Shown here: positions 50,801 through 64,000 of the stretch, piece after piece
How the letters are laid out: every line of letters starts with the position of its first letter
Numbering within the stretch: position 1 is the first letter of the stretch
Origin: Siphonodentalium dalli
Lineage: Eukaryota > Mollusca > Scaphopoda > Gadilida > Siphonodentaliidae
Reading direction: 5' to 3'
DNA: 64,000 nucleotides
NCBI GenBank assembly: GCA_032622095.1
Contig: CP136069.1
Location: forward strand, 10,622,036-10,686,035
Made by a program: the position numbers and the translations under genes
Notes under the pieces: generated by a model
Databases searched by the model: none
The model's input: only the letters and a program-made list of their open reading frames with translations
Told to the model about the DNA's origin: nothing

Positions 50801-53800
50801 GCTCCCCGACTCCAGAACACATTTAGCTCCCTGATTCCTATATATATGTATATGTGTGAATAACAGCGTTTCTTATAGTATTTTATCAAAATATAGACCT
50901 TACTGAAATCAAATATGGATTATATCGAGCAGTAGTGGTTTATTTTTCCAATATGAGGCATCCTGAAAATTAGTGTCAATCCTCAAAATAAAGCCAAAAA
51001 ATTTAGCTTTTTTTTTCAATTTTACTAGCTAATGCATCTTGTATAACTGAAGTATGTCCTTATATACCATAATATTACTAAATTGAAGAGGAAATGTTAA
51101 TATACATTTTGAGAGGGATATATTGTCCAATTTTAAACCCTTTTCATGCAGAATTTGGCAATTTATAATAAATATTTACCAAAATTAACAGAAAATAAAA
51201 ATAAAAAATATTTTAATAGCAATGTAAAGCAACCATAAGTCAATTTAAATATCGAAACATTATGATACAACATTAGACAAAGCCTCAGGAATGAATTTTA
51301 CCAGATGGCAGGGCATACTGTCTGTTTAACAAAGCTGCCATGACAGTTTTGCACGACAGTAACTCTAGTGGTGACGCCATCACCCCCCCTCCCGACTTGG
51401 GGTGGAGCTACGGTCCAAGATAAGGCTACTGGGTGCCGGAAAAGCTTAATTGGGTCAAATGACACATTTTCCCAATGGGTGGGGTGGGGGGGGGGGCTAA
51501 CACTCGTCAAAATTGTGGGGAGGGGGGCTTTAGACCCCCTGACCCCCTAATGGTACCTGACATCCATGCAAAATTACCAGATTTATCACTTTCTTTACTA
51601 TCTACAGGCGAATCCATGCGTTTCTTCTTTAAATCTGTCCAAAATGTGGTCATTATCATTTGAAAATAAGAAAATATGGAAATAACAACTTATCATGGCG
51701 AGACGTGAAATTTCGTAAAATTCAAATTTTTCTTATAGGAATCACGGAACTAAATGGTTTCCCATAGGCGACAGTGTTAACGTTTCGGCCAAATTCGCTG
51801 AATTGAAGCCTGCAGGCCATACCAGTGATGTTTACCCAGCTAGATTGACACCAGTTGATCACGAAAATGCAAGAAAAATCATAGGTCATGTGTTTGCTTT
51901 TTAAAATAAATCCCCAAGTGTACGACAGGGCTATCTCACAGCCAAATTTGATCTGGAAAAACCCAGATCTACAACAGCTAGTTAAATACATTTCCCGCTC
52001 ACAAAAATCCGTTCCCCCATTCATTCACCAGTTCAAATTATTTAGATATTATGTACAAATCAAATAAACGCGATGTCATCCTTTAATAACGTGTCGCATG
52101 TATCAGGTGAAGGTCATTCTTCGGTTACCTTCACCTTTAGCATTCCACGGTGTACTCGCTCCCCGACTCCAGAACACATTTAGCTCCCTGATTCCTATAT
52201 ATATGTATATGTGTGAATAACAGCGTTTCTTATAGTATTTTATCAAAATATAGACCTTACTGAAATCAAATATGGATTATATCGAGCAGTAGTGGTTTAT
52301 TTTTCCAATATGAGGCATCCTGAAAATTAGTGTCAATCCTCAAAATAAAGCCAAAAAATTTAGCTTTTTTTTTCAATTTTACTAGCTAATGCATCTTGTA
52401 TAACTGAAGTATGTCCTTATATACCATAATATTACTAAATTGAAGAGGAAATGTTAATATACATTTTGAGAGGGATATATTGTCCAATTTTAAACCCTTT
52501 TCATGCAGAATTTGGCAATTTATAATAAATATTTACCAAAATTAACAGAAAATAAAAATAAAAAATATTTTAATAGCAATGTAAAGCAACCATAAGTCAA
52601 TTTAAATATCGAAACATTATGATACAACATTAGACAAAGCCTCAGGAATGAATTTTACCAGATGGCAGGGCATACTGTCTGTTTAACAAAGCTGCCATGA
52701 CAGTTTTGCACGACAGTAACTCTAGTGGTGACGCCATCACCCCCCTCCCGACTTGGGGTGGAGCTACGGTCCAAGATAAGGCTACTGGGTGCCGGAAAAG
52801 CTTAATTGGGTCAAATGACACATTTTCCCAATGGGTGGGGTGGGGGGGGGCTAACACTCGTCAAAATTGTGGGGAGGGGGGCTTTAGACCCCCTGACCCC
52901 CTAATGGTACCTGACATCCATGCAAAATTACCAGATTTATCACTTTCTTTACTATCTACAGGCGAATCCATGCGTTTCTTCTTTAAATCTGTCCAAAATG
53001 TGGTCATTATCATTTGAAAATAAGAAAATATGGAAATAACAACTTATCATGGCGAGACGTGAAATTTCGTAAAATTCAAATTTTTCTTATAGGAATCACG
53101 GAACTAAATGGTTTCCCATAGGCGACAGTGTTAACGTTTCGGCCAAATTCGCTGAATTGAAGCCTGCAGGCCATACCAGTGATGTTTACCCAGCTAGATT
53201 GACACCAGTTGATCACGAAAATGCAAGAAAAATCATAGGTCATGTGTTTGCTTTTTAAAATAAATCCCCAAGTGTACGACAGGGCTATCTCACAGCCAAA
53301 TTTGATCTGGAAAAACCCAGATCTACAACAGCCAGTTAAATACATTTCCCGCTCACAAAAATCCGTTCCCCCATTCATTCACCAGTTCAAATTATTTAGA
53401 TATTATGTACAAATCAAATAAACGCGATGTCATCCTTTAATAACGTGTCGCATGTATCAGGTGAAGGTCATTCTTCGGTTACCTTCACCTTTAGCATTCC
53501 ACGGTGTACTCGCTCCCCGACTCCAGAACACATTTAGCTCCCTGATTCCTATATATATGTATATGTGTGAATAACAGCGTTTCTTATAGTATTTTATCAA
53601 AATATAGACCTTACTGAAATCAAATATGGATTATATCGAGCAGTAGTGGTTTATTTTTCCAATATGAGGCATCCTGAAAATTAGTGTCAATCCTCAAAAT
53701 AAAGCCAAAAAATTTAGCTTTTTTTTTCAATTTTACTAGCTAATGCATCTTGTATAACTGAAGTATGTCCTTATATACCATAATATTACTAAATTGAAGA

Positions 53801-56800
53801 GGAAATGTTAATATACATTTTGAGAGGGATATATTGTCCAATTTTAAACCCTTTTCATGCAGAATTTGGCAATTTATAATAAATATTTACCAAAATTAAC
53901 AGAAAATAAAAATAAAAAATATTTTAATAGCAATGTAAAGCAACCATAAGTCAATTTAAATATCGAAACATTATGATACAACATTAGACAAAGCCTCAGG
54001 AATGAATTTTACCAGATGGCAGGGCATACTGTCTGTTTAACAAAGCTGCCATGACAGTTTTGCACGACAGTAACTCTAGTGGTGACGCCATCACCCCCCT
54101 CCCGACTTGGGGTGGAGCTACGGTCCAAGATAAGGCTACTGGGTGCCGGAAAAGCTTAATTGGGTCAAATGACACATTTTCCCAATGGGTGGGGTGGGGG
54201 GGGCTAACACTCGTCAAAATTGTGGGGAGGGGGGCTTTAGACCCCCTGACCCCCTAATGGTACCTGACATCCATGCAAAATTACCAGATTTATCACTTTC
54301 TTTACTATCTACAGGCGAATCCATGCGTTTCTTCTTTAAATCTGTCCAAAATGTGGTCATTATCATTTGAAAATAAGAAAATATGGAAATAACAACTTAT
54401 CATGGCGAGACGTGAAATTTCGTAAAATTCAAATTTTTCTTATAGGAATCACGGAACTAAATGGTTTCCCATAGGCGACAGTGTTAACGTTTCGGCCAAA
54501 TTCGCTGAATTGAAGCCTGCAGGCCATACCAGTGATGTTTACCCAGCTAGATTGACACCAGTTGATCACGAAAATGCAAGAAAAATCATAGGTCATGTGT
54601 TTGCTTTTTAAAATAAATCCCCAAGTGTACGACAGGGCTATCTCACAGCCAAATTTGATCTGGAAAAACCCAGATCTACAACAGCCAGTTAAATACATTT
54701 CCCGCTCACAAAAATCCGTTCCCCCATTCATTCACCAGTTCAAATTATTTAGATATTATGTACAAATCAAATAAACGCGATGTCATCCTTTAATAACGTG
54801 TCGCATGTATCAGGTGAAGGTCATTCTTCGGTTACCTTCACCTTTAGCATTCCACGGTGTACTCGCTCCCCGACTCCAGAACACATTTAGCTCCCTGATT
54901 CCTATATATATGTATATGTGTGAATAACAGCGTTTCTTATAGTATTTTATCAAAATATAGACCTTACTGAAATCAAATATGGATTATATCGAGCAGTAGT
55001 GGTTTATTTTTCCAATATGAGGCATCCTGAAAATTAGTGTCAATCCTCAAAATAAAGCCAAAAAATTTAGCTTTTTTTTTCAATTTTACTAGCTAATGCA
55101 TCTTGTATAACTGAAGTATGTCCTTATATACCATAATATTACTAAATTGAAGAGGAAATGTTAATATACATTTTGAGAGGGATATATTGTCCAATTTTAA
55201 ACCCTTTTCATGCAGAATTTGGCAATTTATAATAAATATTTACCAAAATTAACAGAAAATAAAAATAAAAAATATTTTAATAGCAATGTAAAGCAACCAT
55301 AAGTCAATTTAAATATCGAAACATTATGATACAACATTAGACAAAGCCTCAGGAATGAATTTTACCAGATGGCAGGGCATACTGTCTGTTTAACAAAGCT
55401 GCCATGACAGTTTTGCACGACAGTAACTCTAGTGGTGACGCCATCACCCCCCTCCCGACTTGGGGTGGAGCTACGGTCCAAGATAAGGCTACTGGGTGCC
55501 GGAAAAGCTTAATTGGGTCAAATGACACATTTTCCCAATGGGTGGGGTGGGGGGGGCTAACACTCGTCAAAATTGTGGGGAGGGGGGCTTTAGACCCCCT
55601 GACCCCCTAATGGTACCTGACATCCATGCAAAATTACCAGATTTATCACTTTCTTTACTATCTACAGGCGAATCCATGCGTTTCTTCTTTAAATCTGTCC
55701 AAAATGTGGTCATTATCATTTGAAAATAAGAAAATATGGAAATAACAACTTATCATGGCGAGACGTGAAATTTCGTAAAATTCAAATTTTTCTTATAGGA
55801 ATCACGGAACTAAATGGTTTCCCATAGGCGACAGTGTTAACGTTTCGGCCAAATTCGCTGAATTGAAGCCTGCAGGCCATACCAGTGATGTTTACCCAGC
55901 TAGATTGACACCAGTTGATCACGAAAATGCAAGAAAAATCATAGGTCATGTGTTTGCTTTTTAAAATAAATCCCCAAGTGTACGACAGGGCTATCTCACA
56001 GCCAAATTTGATCTGGAAAAACCCAGATCTACAACAGCTAGTTAAATACATTTCCCGCTCACAAAAATCCGTTCCCCCATTCATTCACCAGTTCAAATTA
56101 TTTAGATATTATGTACAAATCAAATAAACGCGATGTCATCCTTTAATAACGTGTCGCATGTATCAGGTGAAGGTCATTCTTCGGTTACCTTCACCTTTAG
56201 CATTCCACGGTGTACTCGCTCCCCGACTCCAGAACACATTTAGCTCCCTGATTCCTATATATATGTATATGTGTGAATAACAGCGTTTCTTATAGTATTT
56301 TATCAAAATATAGACCTTACTGAAATCAAATATGGATTATATCGAGCAGTAGTGGTTTATTTTTCCAATATGAGGCATCCTGAAAATTAGTGTCAATCCT
56401 CAAAATAAAGCCAAAAAATTTAGCTTTTTTTTTCAATTTTACTAGCTAATGCATCTTGTATAACTGAAGTATGTCCTTATATACCATAATATTACTAAAT
56501 TGAAGAGGAAATGTTAATATACATTTTGAGAGGGATATATTGTCCAATTTTAAACCCTTTTCATGCAGAATTTGGCAATTTATAATAAATATTTACCAAA
56601 ATTAACAGAAAATAAAAATAAAAAATATTTTAATAGCAATGTAAAGCAACCATAAGTCAATTTAAATATCGAAACATTATGATACAACATTAGACAAAGC
56701 CTCAGGAATGAATTTTACCAGATGGCAGGGCATACTGTCTGTTTAACAAAGCTGCCATGACAGTTTTGCACGACAGTAACTCTAGTGGTGACGCCATCAC

Positions 56801-59800
56801 CCCCCTCCCGACTTGGGGTGGAGCTACGGTCCAAGATAAGGCTACTGGGTGCCGGAAAAGCTTAATTGGGTCAAATGACACATTTTCCCAATGGGTGGGG
56901 TGGGGGGGGGGGCTAACACTCGTCAAAATTGTGGGGAGGGGGGCTTTAGACCCCCTGACCCCCTAATGGTACCTGACATCCATGCAAAATTACCAGATTT
57001 ATCACTTTCTTTACTATCTACAGGCGAATCCATGCGTTTCTTCTTTAAATCTGTCCAAAATGTGGTCATTATCATTTGAAAATAAGAAAATATGGAAATA
57101 ACAACTTATCATGGCGAGACGTGAAATTTCGTAAAATTCAAATTTTTCTTATAGGAATCACGGAACTAAATGGTTTCCCATAGGCGACAGTGTTAACGTT
57201 TCGGCCAAATTCGCTGAATTGAAGCCTGCAGGCCATACCAGTGATGTTTACCCAGCTAGATTGACACCAGTTGATCACGAAAATGCAAGAAAAATCATAG
57301 GTCATGTGTTTGCTTTTTAAAATAAATCCCCAAGTGTACGACAGGGCTATCTCACAGCCAAATTTGATCTGGAAAAACCCAGATCTACAACAGCTAGTTA
57401 AATACATTTCCCGCTCACAAAAATCCGTTCCCCCATTCATTCACCAGTTCAAATTATTTAGATATTATGTACAAATCAAATAAACGCGATGTCATCCTTT
57501 AATAACGTGTCGCATGTATCAGGTGAAGGTCATTCTTCGGTTACCTTCACCTTTAGCATTCCACGGTGTACTCGCTCCCCGACTCCAGAACACATTTAGC
57601 TCCCTGATTCCTATATATATGTATATGTGTGAATAACAGCGTTTCTTATAGTATTTTATCAAAATATAGACCTTACTGAAATCAAATATGGATTATATCG
57701 AGCAGTAGTGGTTTATTTTTCCAATATGAGGCATCCTGAAAATTAGTGTCAATCCTCAAAATAAAGCCAAAAAATTTAGCTTTTTTTTTCAATTTTACTA
57801 GCTAATGCATCTTGTATAACTGAAGTATGTCCTTATATACCATAATATTACTAAATTGAAGAGGAAATGTTAATATACATTTTGAGAGGGATATATTGTC
57901 CAATTTTAAACCCTTTTCATGCAGAATTTGGCAATTTATAATAAATATTTACCAAAATTAACAGAAAATAAAAATAAAAAATATTTTAATAGCAATGTAA
58001 AGCAACCATAAGTCAATTTAAATATCGAAACATTATGATACAACATTAGACAAAGCCTCAGGAATGAATTTTACCAGATGGCAGGGCATACTGTCTGTTT
58101 AACAAAGCTGCCATGACAGTTTTGCACGACAGTAACTCTAGTGGTGACGCCATCACCCCCCTCCCGACTTGGGGTGGAGCTACGGTCCAAGATAAGGCTA
58201 CTGGGTGCCGGAAAAGCTTAATTGGGTCAAATGACACATTTTCCCAATGGGTGGGGTGGGGGGGGGCTAACACTCGTCAAAATTGTGGGGAGGGGGGCTT
58301 TAGACCCCCTGACCCCCTAATGGTACCTGACATCCATGCAAAATTACCAGATTTATCACTTTCTTTACTATCTACAGGCGAATCCATGCGTTTCTTCTTT
58401 AAATCTGTCCAAAATGTGGTCATTATCATTTGAAAATAAGAAAATATGGAAATAACAACTTATCATGGCGAGACGTGAAATTTCGTAAAATTCAAATTTT
58501 TCTTATAGGAATCACGGAACTAAATGGTTTCCCATAGGCGACAGTGTTAACGTTTCGGCCAAATTCGCTGAATTGAAGCCTGCAGGCCATACCAGTGATG
58601 TTTACCCAGCTAGATTGACACCAGTTGATCACGAAAATGCAAGAAAAATCATAGGTCATGTGTTTGCTTTTTAAAATAAATCCCCAAGTGTACGACAGGG
58701 CTATCTCACAGCCAAATTTGATCTGGAAAAACCCAGATCTACAACAGCCAGTTAAATACATTTCCCGCTCACAAAAATCCGTTCCCCCATTCATTCACCA
58801 GTTCAAATTATTTAGATATTATGTACAAATCAAATAAACGCGATGTCATCCTTTAATAACGTGTCGCATGTATCAGGTGAAGGTCATTCTTCGGTTACCT
58901 TCACCTTTAGCATTCCACGGTGTACTCGCTCCCCGACTCCAGAACACATTTAGCTCCCTGATTCCTATATATATGTATATGTGTGAATAACAGCGTTTCT
59001 TATAGTATTTTATCAAAATATAGACCTTACTGAAATCAAATATGGATTATATCGAGCAGTAGTGGTTTATTTTTCCAATATGAGGCATCCTGAAAATTAG
59101 TGTCAATCCTCAAAATAAAGCCAAAAAATTTAGCTTTTTTTTTCAATTTTACTAGCTAATGCATCTTGTATAACTGAAGTATGTCCTTATATACCATAAT
59201 ATTACTAAATTGAAGAGGAAATGTTAATATACATTTTGAGAGGGATATATTGTCCAATTTTAAACCCTTTTCATGCAGAATTTGGCAATTTATAATAAAT
59301 ATTTACCAAAATTAACAGAAAATAAAAATAAAAAATATTTTAATAGCAATGTAAAGCAACCATAAGTCAATTTAAATATCGAAACATTATGATACAACAT
59401 TAGACAAAGCCTCAGGAATGAATTTTACCAGATGGCAGGGCATACTGTCTGTTTAACAAAGCTGCCATGACAGTTTTGCACGACAGTAACTCTAGTGGTG
59501 ACGCCATCACCCCCCTCCCGACTTGGGGTGGAGCTACGGTCCAAGATAAGGCTACTGGGTGCCGGAAAAGCTTAATTGGGTCAAATGACACATTTTCCCA
59601 ATGGGTGGGGTGGGGGGGGGCTAACACTCGTCAAAATTGTGGGGAGGGGGGCTTTAGACCCCCTGACCCCCTAATGGTACCTGACATCCATGCAAAATTA
59701 CCAGATTTATCACTTTCTTTACTATCTACAGGCGAATCCATGCGTTTCTTCTTTAAATCTGTCCAAAATGTGGTCATTATCATTTGAAAATAAGAAAATA

Positions 59801-62800
59801 TGGAAATAACAACTTATCATGGCGAGACGTGAAATTTCGTAAAATTCAAATTTTTCTTATAGGAATCACGGAACTAAATGGTTTCCCATAGGCGACAGTG
59901 TTAACGTTTCGGCCAAATTCGCTGAATTGAAGCCTGCAGGCCATACCAGTGATGTTTACCCAGCTAGATTGACACCAGTTGATCACGAAAATGCAAGAAA
60001 AATCATAGGTCATGTGTTTGCTTTTTAAAATAAATCCCCAAGTGTACGACAGGGCTATCTCACAGCCAAATTTGATCTGGAAAAACCCAGATCTACAACA
60101 GCTAGTTAAATACATTTCCCGCTCACAAAAATCCGTTCCCCCATTCATTCACCAGTTCAAATTATTTAGATATTATGTACAAATCAAATAAACGCGATGT
60201 CATCCTTTAATAACGTGTCGCATGTATCAGGTGAAGGTCATTCTTCGGTTACCTTCACCTTTAGCATTCCACGGTGTACTCGCTCCCCGACTCCAGAACA
60301 CATTTAGCTCCCTGATTCCTATATATATGTATATGTGTGAATAACAGCGTTTCTTATAGTATTTTATCAAAATATAGACCTTACTGAAATCAAATATGGA
60401 TTATATCGAGCAGTAGTGGTTTATTTTTCCAATATGAGGCATCCTGAAAATTAGTGTCAATCCTCAAAATAAAGCCAAAAAATTTAGCTTTTTTTTTCAA
60501 TTTTACTAGCTAATGCATCTTGTATAACTGAAGTATGTCCTTATATACCATAATATTACTAAATTGAAGAGGAAATGTTAATATACATTTTGAGAGGGAT
60601 ATATTGTCCAATTTTAAACCCTTTTCATGCAGAATTTGGCAATTTATAATAAATATTTACCAAAATTAACAGAAAATAAAAATAAAAAATATTTTAATAG
60701 CAATGTAAAGCAACCATAAGTCAATTTAAATATCGAAACATTATGATACAACATTAGACAAAGCCTCAGGAATGAATTTTACCAGATGGCAGGGCATACT
60801 GTCTGTTTAACAAAGCTGCCATGACAGTTTTGCACGACAGTAACTCTAGTGGTGACGCCATCACCCCCCTCCCGACTTGGGGTGGAGCTACGGTCCAAGA
60901 TAAGGCTACTGGGTGCCGGAAAAGCTTAATTGGGTCAAATGACACATTTTCCCAATGGGTGGGGTGGGGGGGGGCTAACACTCGTCAAAATTGTGGGGAG
61001 GGGGGCTTTAGACCCCCTGACCCCCTAATGGTACCTGACATCCATGCAAAATTACCAGATTTATCACTTTCTTTACTATCTACAGGCGAATCCATGCGTT
61101 TCTTCTTTAAATCTGTCCAAAATGTGGTCATTATCATTTGAAAATAAGAAAATATGGAAATAACAACTTATCATGGCGAGACGTGAAATTTCGTAAAATT
61201 CAAATTTTTCTTATAGGAATCACGGAACTAAATGGTTTCCCATAGGCGACAGTGTTAACGTTTCGGCCAAATTCGCTGAATTGAAGCCTGCAGGCCATAC
61301 CAGTGATGTTTACCCAGCTAGATTGACACCAGTTGATCACGAAAATGCAAGAAAAATCATAGGTCATGTGTTTGCTTTTTAAAATAAATCCCCAAGTGTA
61401 CGACAGGGCTATCTCACAGCCAAATTTGATCTGGAAAAACCCAGATCTACAACAGCCAGTTAAATACATTTCCCGCTCACAAAAATCCGTTCCCCCATTC
61501 ATTCACCAGTTCAAATTATTTAGATATTATGTACAAATCAAATAAACGCGATGTCATCCTTTAATAACGTGTCGCATGTATCAGGTGAAGGTCATTCTTC
61601 GGTTACCTTCACCTTTAGCATTCCACGGTGTACTCGCTCCCCGACTCCAGAACACATTTAGCTCCCTGATTCCTATATATATGTATATGTGTGAATAACA
61701 GCGTTTCTTATAGTATTTTATCAAAATATAGACCTTACTGAAATCAAATATGGATTATATCGAGCAGTAGTGGTTTATTTTTCCAATATGAGGCATCCTG
61801 AAAATTAGTGTCAATCCTCAAAATAAAGCCAAAAAATTTAGCTTTTTTTTTCAATTTTACTAGCTAATGCATCTTGTATAACTGAAGTATGTCCTTATAT
61901 ACCATAATATTACTAAATTGAAGAGGAAATGTTAATATACATTTTGAGAGGGATATATTGTCCAATTTTAAACCCTTTTCATGCAGAATTTGGCAATTTA
62001 TAATAAATATTTACCAAAATTAACAGAAAATAAAAATAAAAAATATTTTAATAGCAATGTAAAGCAACCATAAGTCAATTTAAATATCGAAACATTATGA
62101 TACAACATTAGACAAAGCCTCAGGAATGAATTTTACCAGATGGCAGGGCATACTGTCTGTTTAACAAAGCTGCCATGACAGTTTTGCACGACAGTAACTC
62201 TAGTGGTGACGCCATCACCCCCCTCCCGACTTGGGGTGGAGCTACGGTCCAAGATAAGGCTACTGGGTGCCGGAAAAGCTTAATTGGGTCAAATGACACA
62301 TTTTCCCAATGGGTGGGGTGGGGGGGGCTAACACTCGTCAAAATTGTGGGGAGGGGGGCTTTAGACCCCCTGACCCCCTAATGGTACCTGACATCCATGC
62401 AAAATTACCAGATTTATCACTTTCTTTACTATCTACAGGCGAATCCATGCGTTTCTTCTTTAAATCTGTCCAAAATGTGGTCATTATCATTTGAAAATAA
62501 GAAAATATGGAAATAACAACTTATCATGGCGAGACGTGAAATTTCGTAAAATTCAAATTTTTCTTATAGGAATCACGGAACTAAATGGTTTCCCATAGGC
62601 GACAGTGTTAACGTTTCGGCCAAATTCGCTGAATTGAAGCCTGCAGGCCATACCAGTGATGTTTACCCAGCTAGATTGACACCAGTTGATCACGAAAATG
62701 CAAGAAAAATCATAGGTCATGTGTTTGCTTTTTAAAATAAATCCCCAAGTGTACGACAGGGCTATCTCACAGCCAAATTTGATCTGGAAAAACCCAGATC

Positions 62801-64000
62801 TACAACAGCCAGTTAAATACATTTCCCGCTCACAAAAATCCGTTCCCCCATTCATTCACCAGTTCAAATTATTTAGATATTATGTACAAATCAAATAAAC
62901 GCGATGTCATCCTTTAATAACGTGTCGCATGTATCAGGTGAAGGTCATTCTTCGGTTACCTTCACCTTTAGCATTCCACGGTGTACTCGCTCCCCGACTC
63001 CAGAACACATTTAGCTCCCTGATTCCTATATATATGTATATGTGTGAATAACAGCGTTTCTTATAGTATTTTATCAAAATATAGACCTTACTGAAATCAA
63101 ATATGGATTATATCGAGCAGTAGTGGTTTATTTTTCCAATATGAGGCATCCTGAAAATTAGTGTCAATCCTCAAAATAAAGCCAAAAAATTTAGCTTTTT
63201 TTTTCAATTTTACTAGCTAATGCATCTTGTATAACTGAAGTATGTCCTTATATACCATAATATTACTAAATTGAAGAGGAAATGTTAATATACATTTTGA
63301 GAGGGATATATTGTCCAATTTTAAACCCTTTTCATGCAGAATTTGGCAATTTATAATAAATATTTACCAAAATTAACAGAAAATAAAAATAAAAAATATT
63401 TTAATAGCAATGTAAAGCAACCATAAGTCAATTTAAATATCGAAACATTATGATACAACATTAGACAAAGCCTCAGGAATGAATTTTACCAGATGGCAGG
63501 GCATACTGTCTGTTTAACAAAGCTGCCATGACAGTTTTGCACGACAGTAACTCTAGTGGTGACGCCATCACCCCCCTCCCGACTTGGGGTGGAGCTACGG
63601 TCCAAGATAAGGCTACTGGGTGCCGGAAAAGCTTAATTGGGTCAAATGACACATTTTCCCAATGGGTGGGGTGGGGGGGGCTAACACTCGTCAAAATTGT
63701 GGGGAGGGGGGCTTTAGACCCCCTGACCCCCTAATGGTACCTGACATCCATGCAAAATTACCAGATTTATCACTTTCTTTACTATCTACAGGCGAATCCA
63801 TGCGTTTCTTCTTTAAATCTGTCCAAAATGTGGTCATTATCATTTGAAAATAAGAAAATATGGAAATAACAACTTATCATGGCGAGACGTGAAATTTCGT
63901 AAAATTCAAATTTTTCTTATAGGAATCACGGAACTAAATGGTTTCCCATAGGCGACAGTGTTAACGTTTCGGCCAAATTCGCTGAATTGAAGCCTGCAGG

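Larger units (their letters stand above)
46319..64000 (+). repeat. 1354-bp satellite array, 13 complete monomers plus a partial 14th
   Basis: Monomers counted from GGAATCACGGAACTAAATGG start at 46319, 47673, 49027, 50381, 51738, 53092, 54445, 55798, 57154, 58508, 59862, 61216, 62569 and 63922. Periods are 1353-1357; the length differences I could trace lie in a G run (following GGGTGGGGTG) and one C run. Monomers are nearly identical. The clearest substitution is T or C in ACAACAGC(T/C)AGTT; monomer 4 has an extra C-to-T in CCGTTCCC(T)CATTC. Each monomer has an AT-rich half and a half with G and C runs. Recurrent open frames (about 100 codons on the minus strand, 60-106 on the plus strand) are not consistent with coding, because G-run changes alter the plus frame. 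The array continues beyond the window. Confidence 0.97.

Noticed and set aside
46285-63847. Recurrent 100-codon minus-strand and 60-106-codon plus-strand frames in the satellite
   Set aside because: They repeat only because the monomer repeats. G-run changes shift the plus frame, the minus frame opposes another open frame, and no family motif is present.
46319-64000. Satellite as an assembly artefact
   Set aside because: Monomers differ by substitutions in a non-random order, which favours a real array, although exact copy number still depends on read support.
1-64000. tRNA, rRNA or snRNA genes and telomere repeats
   Set aside because: I looked for cloverleaf-type box sequences, conserved rRNA strings and TTAGGG runs and saw none that I could support.

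Overview
This window looks like intergenic or heterochromatic DNA from a marine invertebrate animal, most probably a lophotrochozoan such as a bivalve mollusc. The organism call is an inference. It rests on the AT-rich background with frequent TACATGTA strings, the degenerate repeat built on GGGGCATAACTC (commonly met in mollusc DNA), the density of short fold-back transposons, a metazoan-type non-LTR retrotransposon, and the absence of bacterial gene organisation. I found no rRNA, tRNA or CRISPR array. Apart from one retrotransposon ORF and one possible short first exon of a host gene, the window holds no recognisable protein gene.

Layout. 1-2433: a minus-strand, 5'-truncated non-LTR retrotransposon with an intact endonuclease-end plus reverse-transcriptase frame. 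2434-46318: a dense patchwork of non-autonomous DNA transposons. I separated these families. A: a fold-back hairpin with TA-CAGTAATGCC ends. B, C and I: TTAA-flanked piggyBac-type MITEs starting CCCTTTACCCAAC, CCCTTTCATGA and CTCTTTGAGTGCC. D: a TA-flanked, CCGCGG-rich element starting CCCTGCTGGACAAAAC. F: a palindrome starting CAAGCCTTGAAATAG. G: starts near GGCATGGATGGCC and ends near GGTATAAGAAC. J: a double-hairpin element. Single representatives: E, a 935-bp Mutator-like element with about 100-bp TIRs and a 9-bp target duplication; a hAT-like element with an 8-bp target duplication; and smaller TIR elements L and N. Tandem arrays lie between them: a 22-bp unit (6350-7035), a 56-bp unit in 16 copies (30076-30955), a degenerate ~155-bp unit carrying AAGATGGC (34550-36135), and a ~175-bp unit (19755-20360). 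46319-64000: a 1354-bp satellite, 13 complete near-identical monomers plus the start of a 14th, running off the right edge.

How the parts relate. The elements nest inside one another, and several insertions can be dated relative to each other because the target duplication and an uninterrupted paralogous copy of the target both lie in the window: B in F, B in A, D in B, I in I, B in a tandem duplicate, hAT in a tandem duplicate, and E in D in an older array. The families B, C, I and J share one internal hairpin module. Between B/I/J and C this module differs by a compensatory two-base-pair change while keeping the same single mismatch. I regard this as the most unusual signal in the window, with the satellite's higher-order variant pattern second.
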